From contig OX485803.1 in NCBI GenBank assembly GCA_950295325.1, forward strand, positions 49,493,554-49,557,553: a stretch of DNA of 64,000 nucleotides, given 5' to 3'. Shown piece after piece: positions 1-10,690 of this stretch. The notes under the pieces were generated by a model, which was not told the DNA's origin, searched no databases, and worked only from the letters and a program-made list of their open reading frames with translations. Source of the DNA: Polytrichum commune (lineage: Eukaryota; Streptophyta; Polytrichopsida; Polytrichales; Polytrichaceae). Each line of letters begins with the position of its first letter. Within the stretch, counting starts at the first letter, position 1. A program made the translations under genes and the position numbers.

Positions 1-169
1 CAACGATTATAGCACTAATTACATGCAAAACAAAACATTGTTGAGGGCCCTCAAAGTGTTTTCTTTTCTTTATTTGGATTAATTAGTGTATATCTATCGT
101 CTACTAACCTAGATCCACAGGCAACATGCCTACTTGCAACAAGCTTAACTAGGTGACGTTGCTCCCCAA
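1..169. other. Unassigned AT-rich sequence at window edge
   Basis: No coding signal or repeat structure is seen here. The inverted repeat that starts near 170 does not clearly extend into it. Confidence 0.5.
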
Positions 170-1240
170 ACCCTCCATTTCCTTATCTCGTCCATGCATG
201 TATGGAGAGAAGAAATATTATGGTTTTGGGAGGGGTAGTTGAGAACGAGCCCACTTCTTGCTTATGGTTGCAAGAGGAATGGGCCACGCTTCTTTATGGA
301 GGCTAATAAAAGGGGATGCGGACGCTTGATGCATGTGGTTGATGCAAGTAGTGCATTAGGTGACTTAGAAGTTAGGTATGTTGCAAAGGCAAATACAAAA
401 GTTCATTGAATTACGAAGGTCTTTACAGATAAATTCTTCCATCAATTGAATTCTTGATTTTGAATTGAGAGTAGATTGTTTGTCATGTCTCCAAATTAAA
501 CTATGGCTATCATTAAAGCATGCATGGTAGAGATTGATTAACAAGTGGAATAAAATGTGTCACGTAGCTTTTTTTGTTCAAGATACTTTGAATTTTGATC
601 GCTATCAAACCTACAAGTTGCAAGCAAGGAAAGTCAACACAAGAACACACATGAAGCTAGAATTGTCAAAAATGTCATAGACCAACAAAATATTCTCCAA
701 TTGAGGGTTGGTGTGTTGGGAGGGTTTATAAGATGTGAAGAAAATTTGGTAGTTGTTGGGTGGAGTATAGGGATCCAATTGACTTAATGGATTGTCCATC
801 AAACAGGGATGTTTGCTTATGTTGGTATCAAAAACGCGAACAACAAGTGGACTTACGATCTTACTAATCATTTGATTGAAAAAAGTAATTGTGTTAGTGT
901 CTATGACATATATTGTAGATGTAGCTGCTTATGAGTTATATGCAGGGGATGAAAAAATCTTCAACGACTTTATGATGAATGCTAGGGTTTTTCATTTTAC
1001 ATATGATAGGGGTTGATTGTTATTCAAAATCATGTTTATATACTTATGTTAATGACTATGTGTGAACGTAAATATTTTTATGTATACACATTGTCGCTCT
1101 TATTTTGTTATTGAAATTGCATGTGTATTTCTTGATTTTACGAAAAAAGAAGAAGAAAATTTGTATGTAGAGGATTTTAAGAGTATATTGTGATGCACAT
1201 GATTCTTGGTTTTAATGAAAGGTGCGCCCCCCAGGGTATT
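170..1240 (+). repeat. Left arm of a ~1.1 kb dispersed inverted repeat
   Basis: This stretch matches the reverse complement of about 9480-10690. Landmarks shared in order include TCTCGTCCATGCAT (near 190; reverse complement near 10655), a block reading tccatcaa...caattgga (near 770-800; reverse complement near 9935-9962) and the CACATGATTCTTGG block (near 1197; reverse complement near 9512). The two arms differ by many substitutions and indels, so they are old. A minus-strand reading of 611-871 (86 codons) has a plus-strand counterpart near 9900-10130 with similar peptides (around DTNIS and NYQIFF), so the repeat may derive from a coding sequence. I do not recognise the protein. The arms could be ends of one ~10.5 kb element or two independent insertions in opposite orientation. 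Confidence 0.7.
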
Positions 1241-2429
1241 GGTACGCTAGACATTTAGTTTACATTTGTTTGTGTTGACTTGTGGTTTTGCATTTATAAT
1301 TGTTGAAGGACAAATACATATTCACCAAGAATGTGGAGTTGGAATGAACTTGAATCTTCCATTCTTGAAGTGGTTGTGCCACTGAGTACTTACATGAGAC
1401 GGCCACTTGGCCTTTAGTCCTACAACTTTGCTAAGAGGTGTGGCTAATTCCTACTATTAAATAGTCGGTTAATCCTTTTGATTGGATCTAGGGGCAAATA
1501 GTTACCGTGGGTGGTTCCTGTAGTGCTACCCCATGTGTCTATGTTGTAGATCCTATGTGTTTGTCTCGTAGTGGAAAATTACATCAAAGTGTAATTTTCC
1601 AACACTTTTGATGCTTACTTATGAGGTTTTGTGGCAACGCAAGTATACAATTAACATACTAGAATTTATATGGAAGCAATTCTTTGGTCAAGTGACTTTG
1701 TCTATGCACTTCAAGTACCAACATGAGTTTTAATCACAACTACAACACTTCAAGGTCAAGGTGTGAAGTGCCATCCACTTGAGATATGGTACAGGGGCCC
1801 CCAAGACATAGACTTTTTGGATTTTAGTGTACCACAATTATAGTTCAACCATCATCCACTATGCTCTATATGTTGTCTTTATATTGAGGTGCGTTAGAAT
1901 CATTTTTTTTGCATTTTGGCGTTGCACTATATTTGTGCATTAATTGTGATGCACTTTAATTCACGAGCTTCTATCACTAAAACAAAAATACAATCAAACA
2001 AACAAAAGTGGATATTACATGGAAACACTCTATTGGTCAAGTGACCTTGTCCATGCACTTTGATATCATAGTGAGTTATAATCACAACCACAATATTCCA
2101 AGTCAAGGTGCGAATTGCCATCCACTTAAACTATCTTACAAAACCCCCACTCTTGACATAGGAACTTTTGGAGTCTAGTGTACCATAACCATAATTCAGC
2201 CATCATCTAATCTACACACACCTATTGTAAAGCCCTATGTGGAGCGTCAAGAATGACGAGGTTCTCACTTAAGAATCCCTAACTATGGCCCTCTTACCTT
2301 CAATATCATGCACGCATGCATGCTAGGTACACTTCACGACACGACAAGCTAACCACCATTACATCACCAATGAACTCTATGACATATATATTTGTGGGTA
2401 ACGTTGTAGTAATTTCTGGTGGTATTTTC
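1241..2429. other. Intergenic sequence without recognised genes
   Basis: AT-rich non-coding DNA. A block near 1640-1850 (carrying ccatgcacttc, caaggtcaaggtg and gccatccact) recurs diverged at 2030-2220, which indicates a local duplication of about 200 bp. No gene is supported. Confidence 0.5.
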
Positions 2430-2442
2430 AGATGGAAACCTT

Positions 2443-2654
2443 TCTTCTTCTTCTTCTTTTTTTGGTTTTTTTTTTCCAAGACATAAGGCTGACAAGCCAA
2501 CACCAAGGCACATGAGGCAGTTGACCATCTGGCAAGTTTTTCATCAAGTAGAAAGGAGGTTTCACAGCTCGGAATTGAACCGCCAACCTCTTCTTTGAGA
2601 TCTGGGTATCTCTCCATCATCATCCATCCGGTAGTTTAGGGCCGTCTCAGACGT
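2443..2654 (-). mobile_element. tRNA-derived SINE with target-site duplication
   Basis: A 212-bp element flanked by a perfect 13-bp direct repeat AGATGGAAACCTT (2430-2442 and 2655-2667). Read on the minus strand, it starts with a tRNA-like head carrying a B-box-like GGTTCAATTCC (about 2573-2583) preceded by a plausible A-box region, continues with an unrelated body, and ends in an A-rich tail interrupted by GAA units (plus-strand 2443-2478). Pol III promoter, A-rich 3' end and long duplication together are the hallmarks of a SINE moved by a LINE endonuclease. The translatable minus-strand frame across it (105 codons) is a by-product. The source tRNA is not identified. Confidence 0.8.
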
Positions 2655-2686
2655 AGATGGAAACCTTGTGCTAGAAGCCTACTGTT

Positions 2687-3964
2687 GTGATTTTTCGGGT
2701 ACTCATAGCAGTCAAAACCATTCAAGTCACACAAATCGAAACACACATCTTTACAGATAGCCTTAATAACATATATCTACTCAGTAATCATATACAACAC
2801 CCAACCTCACAACACCACCACCCGGACAAAATCCTCATAGCCGCCATAATACACCAAATTTACCTAACACCACACTTAGTACATATACATAAAGTACGGG
2901 CCCACACGGGCATCAAAGGAAATGAAATAGCCGACACACTAGCCAACGAAGGAACAAATAAAGAAAAACCCACTCCCACACCCCATATACACATCGCGCA
3001 CGCTACACCCTATTGGCTAACAAGTTGTCCCACCGCAACACGCGATGGGGCAATTCGAAACTTGCACACATTCATCACAAAAACACACGAAAAACAAGAA
3101 ATTAGGATGGCCCAACATAAACACCCATATGTAGATAAATGGCTCTCCAACGACCAAATAAACCACAAACTCTCCAACCACTTTTGGAAAAACAATAAAA
3201 TAACGGACGCCCAAATCACCCAAACTCTAAAATTCCGATATGCCCAATACATGGGTAACCATAGAAAGAGCATTTTCTGGCCTCTCAAATTTCAAAATCC
3301 AAACTGTACATTGTGCCGCAAAAATGAAAGAGACACATGGCCACACTTACTATCAATGTGCGAACACCCATACTTGAAGGGCCTAAGAATAGCACGCCAC
3401 AACAAGGCAGTACATCTCATCACCCAAACACTCCAAGCCAACAAACACACCAGATACTACACACTAACAAACGCAGGTAATATCAACAACAACCAAGAAC
3501 AAACAGTCCCCGAATGGCTCATTGAATGCCTATGCCCCCAAACCAGATGTCAGTGTCACGCTAGACTAAGACCCGACATCCTATGTATTATAGGAGCCCC
3601 TAACCACACCCCAACACCCATGCTACCTTCACACACACGAACAATCCAATTCATTGAATTCAAGTACTGTCATGGCAGATTCCCAGAACAAGCCATAACA
3701 CAAAAACATGCCAAATACGACTCATTAATCAGCGCTATACAAAGTAAAGGATGGAAAACAAACCCTCTTATAACCATCACAGCAGGAGTTAGAGGCGCCA
3801 TACACGAACAATCCATCAAAAAATTAGAAGACCTCAAAATCCCAAAACTCACTATCAAAATCCTCATGAAAAACATACATCAAAATGCCATTAAATATCT
3901 CACATACCTCGTATTAAATAAAAGAAAACTTGATAACAAAGAAAACACCGTTGCACCCCCCTAA
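2687..3964 (+). pseudogene. 5'-truncated non-LTR retrotransposon ORF: RNase H end, zinc knuckle, C-terminal endonuclease-like domain
   Basis: An uninterrupted 425-codon frame forming the C-terminal part of a LINE-type polyprotein. It opens inside an RNase H domain: FTDSLNN (about residues 22-28) holds a catalytic Asp, and VRAHTGIKGNEIADTLANEG (about 69-88) holds the late His and Asp. A CxxC...H...C cluster follows (CTLC...WPHLLSMC, about 208-224) with the RHNKAVH motif typical of these elements. The last ~150 residues contain RPD (about 293-295) and, about 30 residues on, IEFKYC, an arrangement like PD-(D/E)xK nucleases. The reverse transcriptase is absent because the copy is truncated near 2690. 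A decayed longer relative lies at 33.3-38.0 kb. The displayed start is only the first available codon, not a real initiator. The endonuclease assignment is an inference. Confidence 0.8.
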
Positions 3965-4185
3965 AAATTTACCCCCCCCCCCCCGCTCCTTACATTATAC
4001 TTCTTACACTATACTCACCTTTTCTTTCTTTTTACTAAAAGAGCCCACCTCCCAACAGAGGCATAACTCCCCATGCTACAACACGGCTCGCCGTGTTTAG
4101 CATTCGGACAACGGGCTCGCATTCATGCCAGTACATTGTACGGGCGTTACTTTTTCTTTTCTTTTCTTGATCTTTCGGGGCTTTT
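3965..4185 (+). other. 3' untranslated region of the truncated LINE, with poly-C tract
   Basis: Directly after the stop codon comes a run of 13 C (3972-3984). It is followed by GAGCCCACCTCC (about 4040) and a block ending in GGGCTCGCATTCATG (about 4110). The second LINE copy has the same order at 37,891-38,025: 14 C, GAGCCCACCTCC, then GGCTCCCATTCATG. This supports a conserved 3' tail. The end of the element near 4185 is approximate. Confidence 0.6.
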
Positions 4186-4220
4186 TCATCACTAATTTGA
4201 GGCATATATTATGTATTAGG

Positions 4221-4343
4221 TAATCGTTTTATTGGAAAGGTTATCGGTGCAGAACCGGTTCTGTCAAGGTGGCGAGCCCGCGAGGGCGAGCCAGCTGGAC
4301 AGAACCTGTTCTGCATTGATGACCAGTTCCAATAAAACGATTA
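4221..4343. repeat. Foldback repeat (123 bp hairpin)
   Basis: The ends are exact inverse complements over 17 bp (TAATCGTTTTATTGGAA at 4221-4237; TTCCAATAAAACGATTA at 4327-4343). Inside them a second matched pair, GCAGAACCGGTTCTGTC and GACAGAACCTGTTCTGC, is itself nearly palindromic. It is GC-richer than its surroundings and could form a cruciform or an RNA hairpin. A tiny MITE is the simplest explanation; no target duplication was found. Confidence 0.75.
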
Positions 4344-4349
4344 GCGGAC

Positions 4350-4538
4350 GTAACCGGTTGGCCGCTTTGTTGAGCCGCGCAGGTGACCTAAACAGTGGGT
4401 CACCTGTCGTCTTCTTCAACATATCCGATTTAGATGATCATAACCGGCTGGGATGTCGAGGTTATCGTCTGCAAACCTGTGTGCTCAGAGCCAATCGTGT
4501 AGTGCCACCTCGGCGAAACAAAGCGGCCAACCGGTTAC
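4350..4538. repeat. Second foldback repeat with inner hairpin
   Basis: The outer arms are inverse complements over 22 bp (4350-4371 and 4517-4538; core AACCGGTTGGCCGCTTTG). Inside lies a second hairpin, AGGTGACC...GGGTCACCT at 4381-4405. It abuts the preceding foldback with only six bases between, so the two may form one compound structure. The 105-codon frame across both is probably fortuitous. Confidence 0.7.
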
Positions 4539-4539
4539 A

Positions 4540-5562
4540 TATTCCATAGATTCCTCTCTCTAAAACGATCGGTAAGTTTTCTTGAAGCCTTGATCTGTAA
4601 CCAGCAGCAGCAGCAGGAGGCAGTCGGTTCTCAGTCTCTTGGAGTGTGTTGAACAATAATATTCTTTTGGTCTGCCTCCCTCCAACCATTCATGTATCCA
4701 AAGCCTGACTTGTGTGTGGGAGTGTGCTTGCGGACGGTGCATTTGAGGCAGGTAGTTTATAGCATGCATTGGTACACAAATGCTTGTTCGTGTGTCCTAG
4801 CCGTGCTAAGTTCCAGATCAAACTACTGTGACATGCACCTTTTGGTGGCGTGTACATCCGACCGCGTCATCGGATGACCTATATATCTCATGTGCATTAG
4901 ATTATTGATTGAATGAATGCGAGTGAATTGGTGAGAGAGCATTATACCAATCTAGGAGTGCAACTACAACCACTCAACAATCTTGTGATGACCATGCATT
5001 GACATTGTCCATGGTAAGATTCCTCATTCAATACCACGCCCACACTAGGGCCAGCCGTGGGTCTTGGGCACGAGGAGTTCCTCTTGATAGAGAACGTGCA
5101 TCTCTTGCTGAAATTTAATTGCTACCAGTGAGGATTTTTTTTGTCCTATTCACAATAATTTCACTGCATGTAACGTATTGCGATTTTGCCAGTGCATACA
5201 AGACAAAAAAACCTCCTATCGAGATGGAAATTCTCGCACTAGTGTGAGCCAATTGTTGGTCCTAGTGTGGGCAATGCGTAAGGGTTGAGTCCCATGAGCC
5301 TATCAAGCATGTCCGTTCTCAAATTGGATGGGTACCCATCTACTTTGTGGATGTTATCATGCACCTAAGAAGGTCAAAAAATGGTTGAGTTGCATGGGTC
5401 GTTATTTTGGGGTCTTTTTATAGCTATTTCTGGTGTCAAATCAATTTAAAATAGTAACCTTTGGGTTACATACTAATTCAAGCGTTCATGTTGGATGGAC
5501 AAGAGGTATGCCTGTATAGAATAATTCCCGCTCTCTCACTGGTCTAGCTGGGGTCTTACATG
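4540..5562. other. Intergenic sequence, no gene seen
   Basis: Mixed-composition DNA with a short (CAG)n-like patch near 4600. Several short frames lack any recognisable domain. Nothing further is supported. Confidence 0.5.
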
Positions 5563-6681
5563 ACGACACCATTTATGGTATTTAGTGTCACATGTGTAAT
5601 AATGTCACTTACCCTATTTTAAGGCGTATGCTAGGTTACACTATTACATAATAACTTCATCATAAGAGTCACCTCATGACACTTGGCATTCAAGTGCGCT
5701 CATTAATATCTTGGCGTGAGTATGTCTAGTAGTGTTATGAGGTGCATGCCTATCTTACACAATGGTCTACAAGTTGGCTAAAATGTACACAAATGACACT
5801 TGCCATTAGTATGCTCAAGAGTATCTTCCACTTGCATATTAGAATGTAAACACATGACACTTGCCATTAGTACACTAGAAAACATCTTCCCCTTGCATAC
5901 TAAAATGCAAGATGATCATCTAAAGTATCCCAATATGCTACTCTAGTGTCATAATGTAGATATTTTTCACTTAAGGGAGTTACTTATGCTGACAAATGAA
6001 AGCATATTGGCAATGAGTGGACATGACACTTTGAGATCTCTAGGCATCTAGTTTACGCCCTTCACAAATAGTGCACATGACGCTAAGGGGTCGTTTACAT
6101 GATGGACCATGAAGTCGTCCCAAGGCCCTATAAAATCTTTGATTGGTTGTTGAACTTGTCCCGGGACCACTTTGGTTTACACCAAGCTAAAAAATGTTAA
6201 AGTGACCATGGAGTTCGAGGTCCCCAAAAGACATATTTTAAGGCCTACATTATCCACTGACATGGTCCGACGGGTTTTGTGGCGGGATTGGCAAAAGAGG
6301 TGCTCTAGTAGAAAAAGGCAAGGGCCCATGGCAAAGAAATATTCTTATAAAGAATCTTACTGAATTTTTTGTTCTGGAAGAGAAGATGAAGACAAGAGGA
6401 GACAAAATAATGGTCAACCTTGAATATCCTTCAAAACTACTCTTTTTGGACATATAATAATAAAAACTCAACACATTCACTTTTTGGTGCATGGTCATTC
6501 CTCTTGGCCTACATTCGGTTTATACCCAGTGAGGGGCCCAAAGGCTTTTGTAGATTGATTTTTTAAGAAATCGGGCCATGAAAGTTGAACCATCAAATCG
6601 GACCATGGATGGCCTTTTTCCATGGTCCGACTTCATGGTCCATGGTGTAAACCGGCCCTAAATACCATAAATGGTGTAGTG
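5563..6681. mobile_element. CACTA-like non-autonomous element (interrupted)
   Basis: Terminal inverted repeats of about 28 bp: CACCATTTATGGTATTTAG at 5567-5585 and its inverse complement at 6658-6676, where the right end reads ...GTGTAGTG, i.e. CACTACACC on the other strand. The CACTA-type terminus suggests the CACTA (En/Spm) superfamily. No transposase frame is present. A second partial copy lies at about 23,010-23,267 with the same right end. Internal blocks (tgccattagtatgctcaagagtatcttcc and a near copy) are locally duplicated at 5790-5900. The element is split by the MITE at 6087-6658. Confidence 0.6.
6087..6658. mobile_element. PIF/Harbinger-type MITE nested in the CACTA-like element
   Basis: A 572-bp element with imperfect terminal inverted repeats. 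The left end is GGGGTCGTTTACATGATGG and the right end, inverted, is GGGCCGGTTTACACCATGG; both continue with ACCATGAAGTCG. It is flanked by TAA duplications (6084-6086 and 6659-6661). Three-base TWA duplications and G-rich ends are typical of Tourist/Harbinger MITEs. Removing the element and one TAA joins the flanks into a sequence that matches the uninterrupted relative at 23,240-23,267, which independently supports the boundaries. The 63- and 82-codon frames inside are not genes. Confidence 0.8.
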
Positions 6682-8264
6682 ACACATGAATGGGTTAAAC
6701 CAAATGAATGATGGTTCAAGACACTCGCTAATATTGCCCATTGCTCTAGGTTGCATCATCATCTCAATCAATAAATACATCCCTGGTAACCTTCAAATTT
6801 GATCACTTTGGTGTCATGTGTGTCCATGTCAATACCCATTCACATGAAAACCAAAAAAACAGTGGGTGTATTGGTGGCTCCACACGCAAGTGCACTACTT
6901 AGACCTATGTGATGTTACCAATCGAGATTGAAAACGTCACCCATGTTTTATTGCACATGGAATTTGGCCCTAAGATAGGAAGATTGTTATTCCAACATCT
7001 AAGTTAGGCAAACCCAAACCCAACACATAACCTAAACCCAATGCAATGTGCTATTTTCATACATTTCAACCTCTCAAATGTAGGATTGTAGTACATTGTG
7101 TTAATTTTACGTTCAATATTGGTTTTAGGTGCATAAATCATTGGGAAATAGCACAAAATTATGAAATGAGGTCTCAAAATTGATGGTCTAAATGACATGT
7201 ACATCAAAACACGGTGTAAGTTCAAACTAAGATCCAAGAGGTCAATTCAACAAAGTTTGTTTGGCACACCCATCATCCACGTGGATGTACAAAAGGGTAT
7301 TTGATGTGTGTTTGGTGTCAGAAAGTATACATAAGAGATGTGCATTGTTCCACCTAGCGTTGTACAAATATAGGTGGCAATATGGATTTTGAAGGAAAGG
7401 GAAATGTACAATAACTCCAAAAGGTTTGTATGTATCCATTCGTGAAGCTCAATACTTGTCATCCCCTGTGTCATACCTCAATGACTTTGTCACTAAAACT
7501 TGCTCTATGAACATGTATACAAGGAATGCCCTTTTTTCACAATCATTTACATTTTGTATATTTCATAGTTGAGGCAATTTATTCTAGAAGTTCAAAATTG
7601 TAGTTTACATACAAGAAACTATACTCTAGGGTAAGATTGGATGTATAGTCTTCAATTTGGTAATGACACGTTTTAATAAACTATCATGCATGCACTTGGC
7701 TCCCTCTCTCCATGAATTGTTCACATCCCGGGCCCTAAGATTCGTTAGACACCCTGAATAATTATTGAAAACTCATCAAAGGTAGACTCAAAAATAAGCA
7801 AAATTGAACTTGACCAATTTTATTTCAATGTTTGTCAAAAAGCAGGAACACCAATTCCAAAAAATTGAAAAATGGGCATTCAAAAGTGTAGACAATTATT
7901 GTCAAGACACACCAATGCCAACTATGAAGTTTTCCCATATTCCATATCCATGGTTCCTAGTTGGCTTCTTAACCCCTAAAGGACCAGGTGTAGAGCAAAG
8001 TAGAAACTACAACAATTTTCACGTTTTCAATTGGGGACATTAAAGTGGGTGTTAGTATACAATTTTTCACGTATCATCCTTCGATATGGATTGGATATAG
8101 TAGTATTGAGGGCATTGATGTTTCCCAAACAAAAGAATAAAATAAATGTTATATTTATTATATTCATTAAATATTATATGTGGATATTCATCCAAATCCA
8201 AACATAATAGGATTTCTGAGTAACCCAAAGTCTAGTCCAATTGTATTTAACCCATAATGGACAT
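6682..8264. other. Intergenic sequence, no gene seen
   Basis: AT-rich DNA. Overlapping short frames on both strands near 7000-7475 show no domain. No RNA gene or clear repeat boundary was recognised. Confidence 0.5.
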
Positions 8265-8878
8265 GGGTGCAAGCATGGTAAAGTCGACACCTCTGGATCC
8301 CTACCTAGTGTTCAGTGGAAGTGTTTCAAAACTATACACTAACTTTGAATTTTGTGAAGAAAAAAATCATAGACATTTTAAAAACATATTGATCTACAAA
8401 GCCAAGAAAATCATGATGACAAAAAACATTGCAAGAAAAGTCTATATATTTTATAAGACGGTACAAGTGATGTGCAAGTAGGTGATATTGAACAAGAGAC
8501 TATCCAAAATTTGTTCAAAGTTTGATAAAATTACATTTATTTGATGGTTTTCCACAAATAAATTTGATGATGTCCTCAAGTAGATAATGAATTCAAGGAA
8601 TATGAAAGAAATTCCAACTTCAAAATAGTTAAGGTCATGAAATCTATGTCCAAAACCAGACTCAACCATTTGCTTTTGAGCATCACTTTCAATGATGAGT
8701 ATTGAAGATCTCAACTTGATTTTCTACATTTGAGTATTCAACACAACAACAAAGGTCATCATTAAAAGAATTCCAATTTAAATAATGCTTTGCTACTACT
8801 TTTAGGCCTTTGACCAAAAAAAATATGGTTTTAGTATACCGGAGCATATTTTTGGTCCACTTTACCATGCTTGCACCC
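8265..8878. mobile_element. MITE with 20-bp perfect terminal inverted repeats
   Basis: A 614-bp element bounded by GGGTGCAAGCATGGTAAAGT (8265-8284) and its exact inverse complement (8859-8878). It is flanked by ACAT on both sides (8261-8264 and 8879-8882), consistent with a 4-bp target duplication, though such a short match could be chance. The interior is AT-rich without transposase. The superfamily is not assigned. Confidence 0.75.
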
Positions 8879-8882
8879 ACAT

Positions 8883-9479
8883 AGACTTACTAATTAATCT
8901 ACTATAATATAATACTATATAATACTATATAAAGTAAAAAATATTTTCTATTATTGGTGGTTTCTCACAACCAAACAACTTGACTTCTACCAAATTCTCA
9001 TTGGCCTAATTTACATGTGAAGCGAGCAAGGTAAATGTGTCTTTTGCAAATGTTATGTATTATTGAGGGATAGATAGTGACCGGATATGATTTTTACATG
9101 GTTTTCATGCTTTGAATATGGAATTTGTGTTTATCTAACTTCACTAGTAGAAAACTCTGCCAAAAAAACCGCAGGCAAAATTGGTTGCAATTCTTTTGAC
9201 TAGCTTGATCTGCAGTTGTTGAACGACTGCATATTTGTTTTTTTGGTTTAGCGACTAAAAAATTTGGAATTTTGGGGGCATGTAATATACTGTTGGAAAG
9301 GTCTTGAAAATATATGGATTGTTAAAGCCATATGGATATTGGTTCGTTTTATTGTTATTGTATTTATTGTGGGTGGTTAGTTTTGTTGGGTGTTTATGTT
9401 TATCGAGTTTGTTTGATTGTGTGCTTGGTGGTTTTGTGGAATGGTTTCTTATTAAGTGTTGAGGGGGAATGGTGTTGCC
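8883..9479. other. Intergenic sequence with a possible CACTA-like terminus
   Basis: AT-rich. At 9144 the sequence reads CACTAGTAGAAAACTCTGCC, which resembles the outer end of plant CACTA elements, but no matching opposite end was found. The minus-strand 85-codon frame at 9255-9512 is low-complexity. Confidence 0.4.
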
Positions 9480-10690
9480 ATCATCGGGGTGCACCTTTTT
9501 ATTAAAAACCAAGAATCACGTGTGTTCATAACATACTCAAAAACCCCTACATACAAGTTTTTTTTACTGTAAAATCAAATGCACGTACAATTTCAATAAT
9601 AAAAATAAGAGTGACAATATCTATCCATAAAAATTAGTTACATTCCTATATAGTCATCAACATAAGTATAAAAATATACTTTTGAATAACAATCAACCCC
9701 TATCATATGTAAAATGCAAAACCTTAGAATTGAAGACTATTGTTGAAGACTTTTCATCCCCTAGATGTAACTCATAAGCATATTAGTCAACAATATATGT
9801 CATAGAAGCTAATACATCATTTTTTCAAAAGATCAATAGGATAATAAGAAGTTCCTCATCAAATGATCAGTAAGATTGTAAGTCCACTTGATGTTGACAT
9901 TTTTGATACAAACATAAGCAATTCTTTATGTTTGATGGATGGTCCATCAAGTCAATTGGATCGCTATACTCCAGCCAAGAATTACCAAATTTTCTTTGCA
10001 CCTTATAAACCCTTCCCACAAACTAACGTTAATTGGAGTTGACTTTTTTGGTCTACAACTTCTTTGACGATTCTAGCTTTAGGTGTGTTCATGTCCTAAC
10101 TTACCTTGCTTGCATCTTGTAGTTTTGATAGCAATTTGAATTCAAAGCATCTTGAACATAAAAAAGGTATTTGACCCATTTTATTTCACTTGTTAACTAG
10201 TCTCTACCATGCATGTTTTAACAATAGCCACAACTTCATTCGGAGACAAGACAAACAATTTGTTGTCTATTCAAAATCGAGAATTCAATTGATGGAATAA
10301 TTTATCTATATAGGTCACAATCAAATACACAAAACCACTAATGGGACGAGCACCCAAAAGGAAGCAGGGGCAATGTGAAACACATGAAACAAATGAGGAA
10401 AAGAAAAGTTTTGAGCACCTTCGCAATTTCAATGAACTTTTATGTTGGCCTTTGCGACAAGACCTAAGTTCCAAGTCACCTAATGCCTACAATCACTAAC
10501 TGTATCAATCATCCGCATTAACCATCCACATCCCCTTCGATTAGCCTCCACAAAGAATTGTGGCTTGTTCCTCTTGCAACCCTAAGCAACAAATGGCCTC
10601 ATTGTTGGCTCAACGACCCCTTCCAAAACCCTAATATTGCCTCTTTCATAAATGCATGGACGAGATAAGAAAATGAAAAAATATATTCAT
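9480..10690 (-). repeat. Right arm of the ~1.1 kb dispersed inverted repeat
   Basis: This is the inverse complement of 170-1240 (see that entry). The plus-strand reading near 9900-10130 resembles the minus-strand reading of the left arm (for example DTNIS and NYQIFFAPYKP), so a former protein-coding sequence is possible. The protein family is not recognised. The outer edge is near 10,680, after CATGGACGAGATAAG. Confidence 0.7.

Noticed and set aside
2306-2623. 105-codon minus-strand frame
   Set aside because: It lies almost wholly within the SINE; its lysine run is the A-rich tail.
4232-4549. 105-codon frame over the foldback repeats
   Set aside because: The sequence is palindromic and open in several frames; no domain is seen.
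9144-9180. CACTA-type left end of a transposon
   Set aside because: Only a short match to plant CACTA termini; no partner end or transposase was found.
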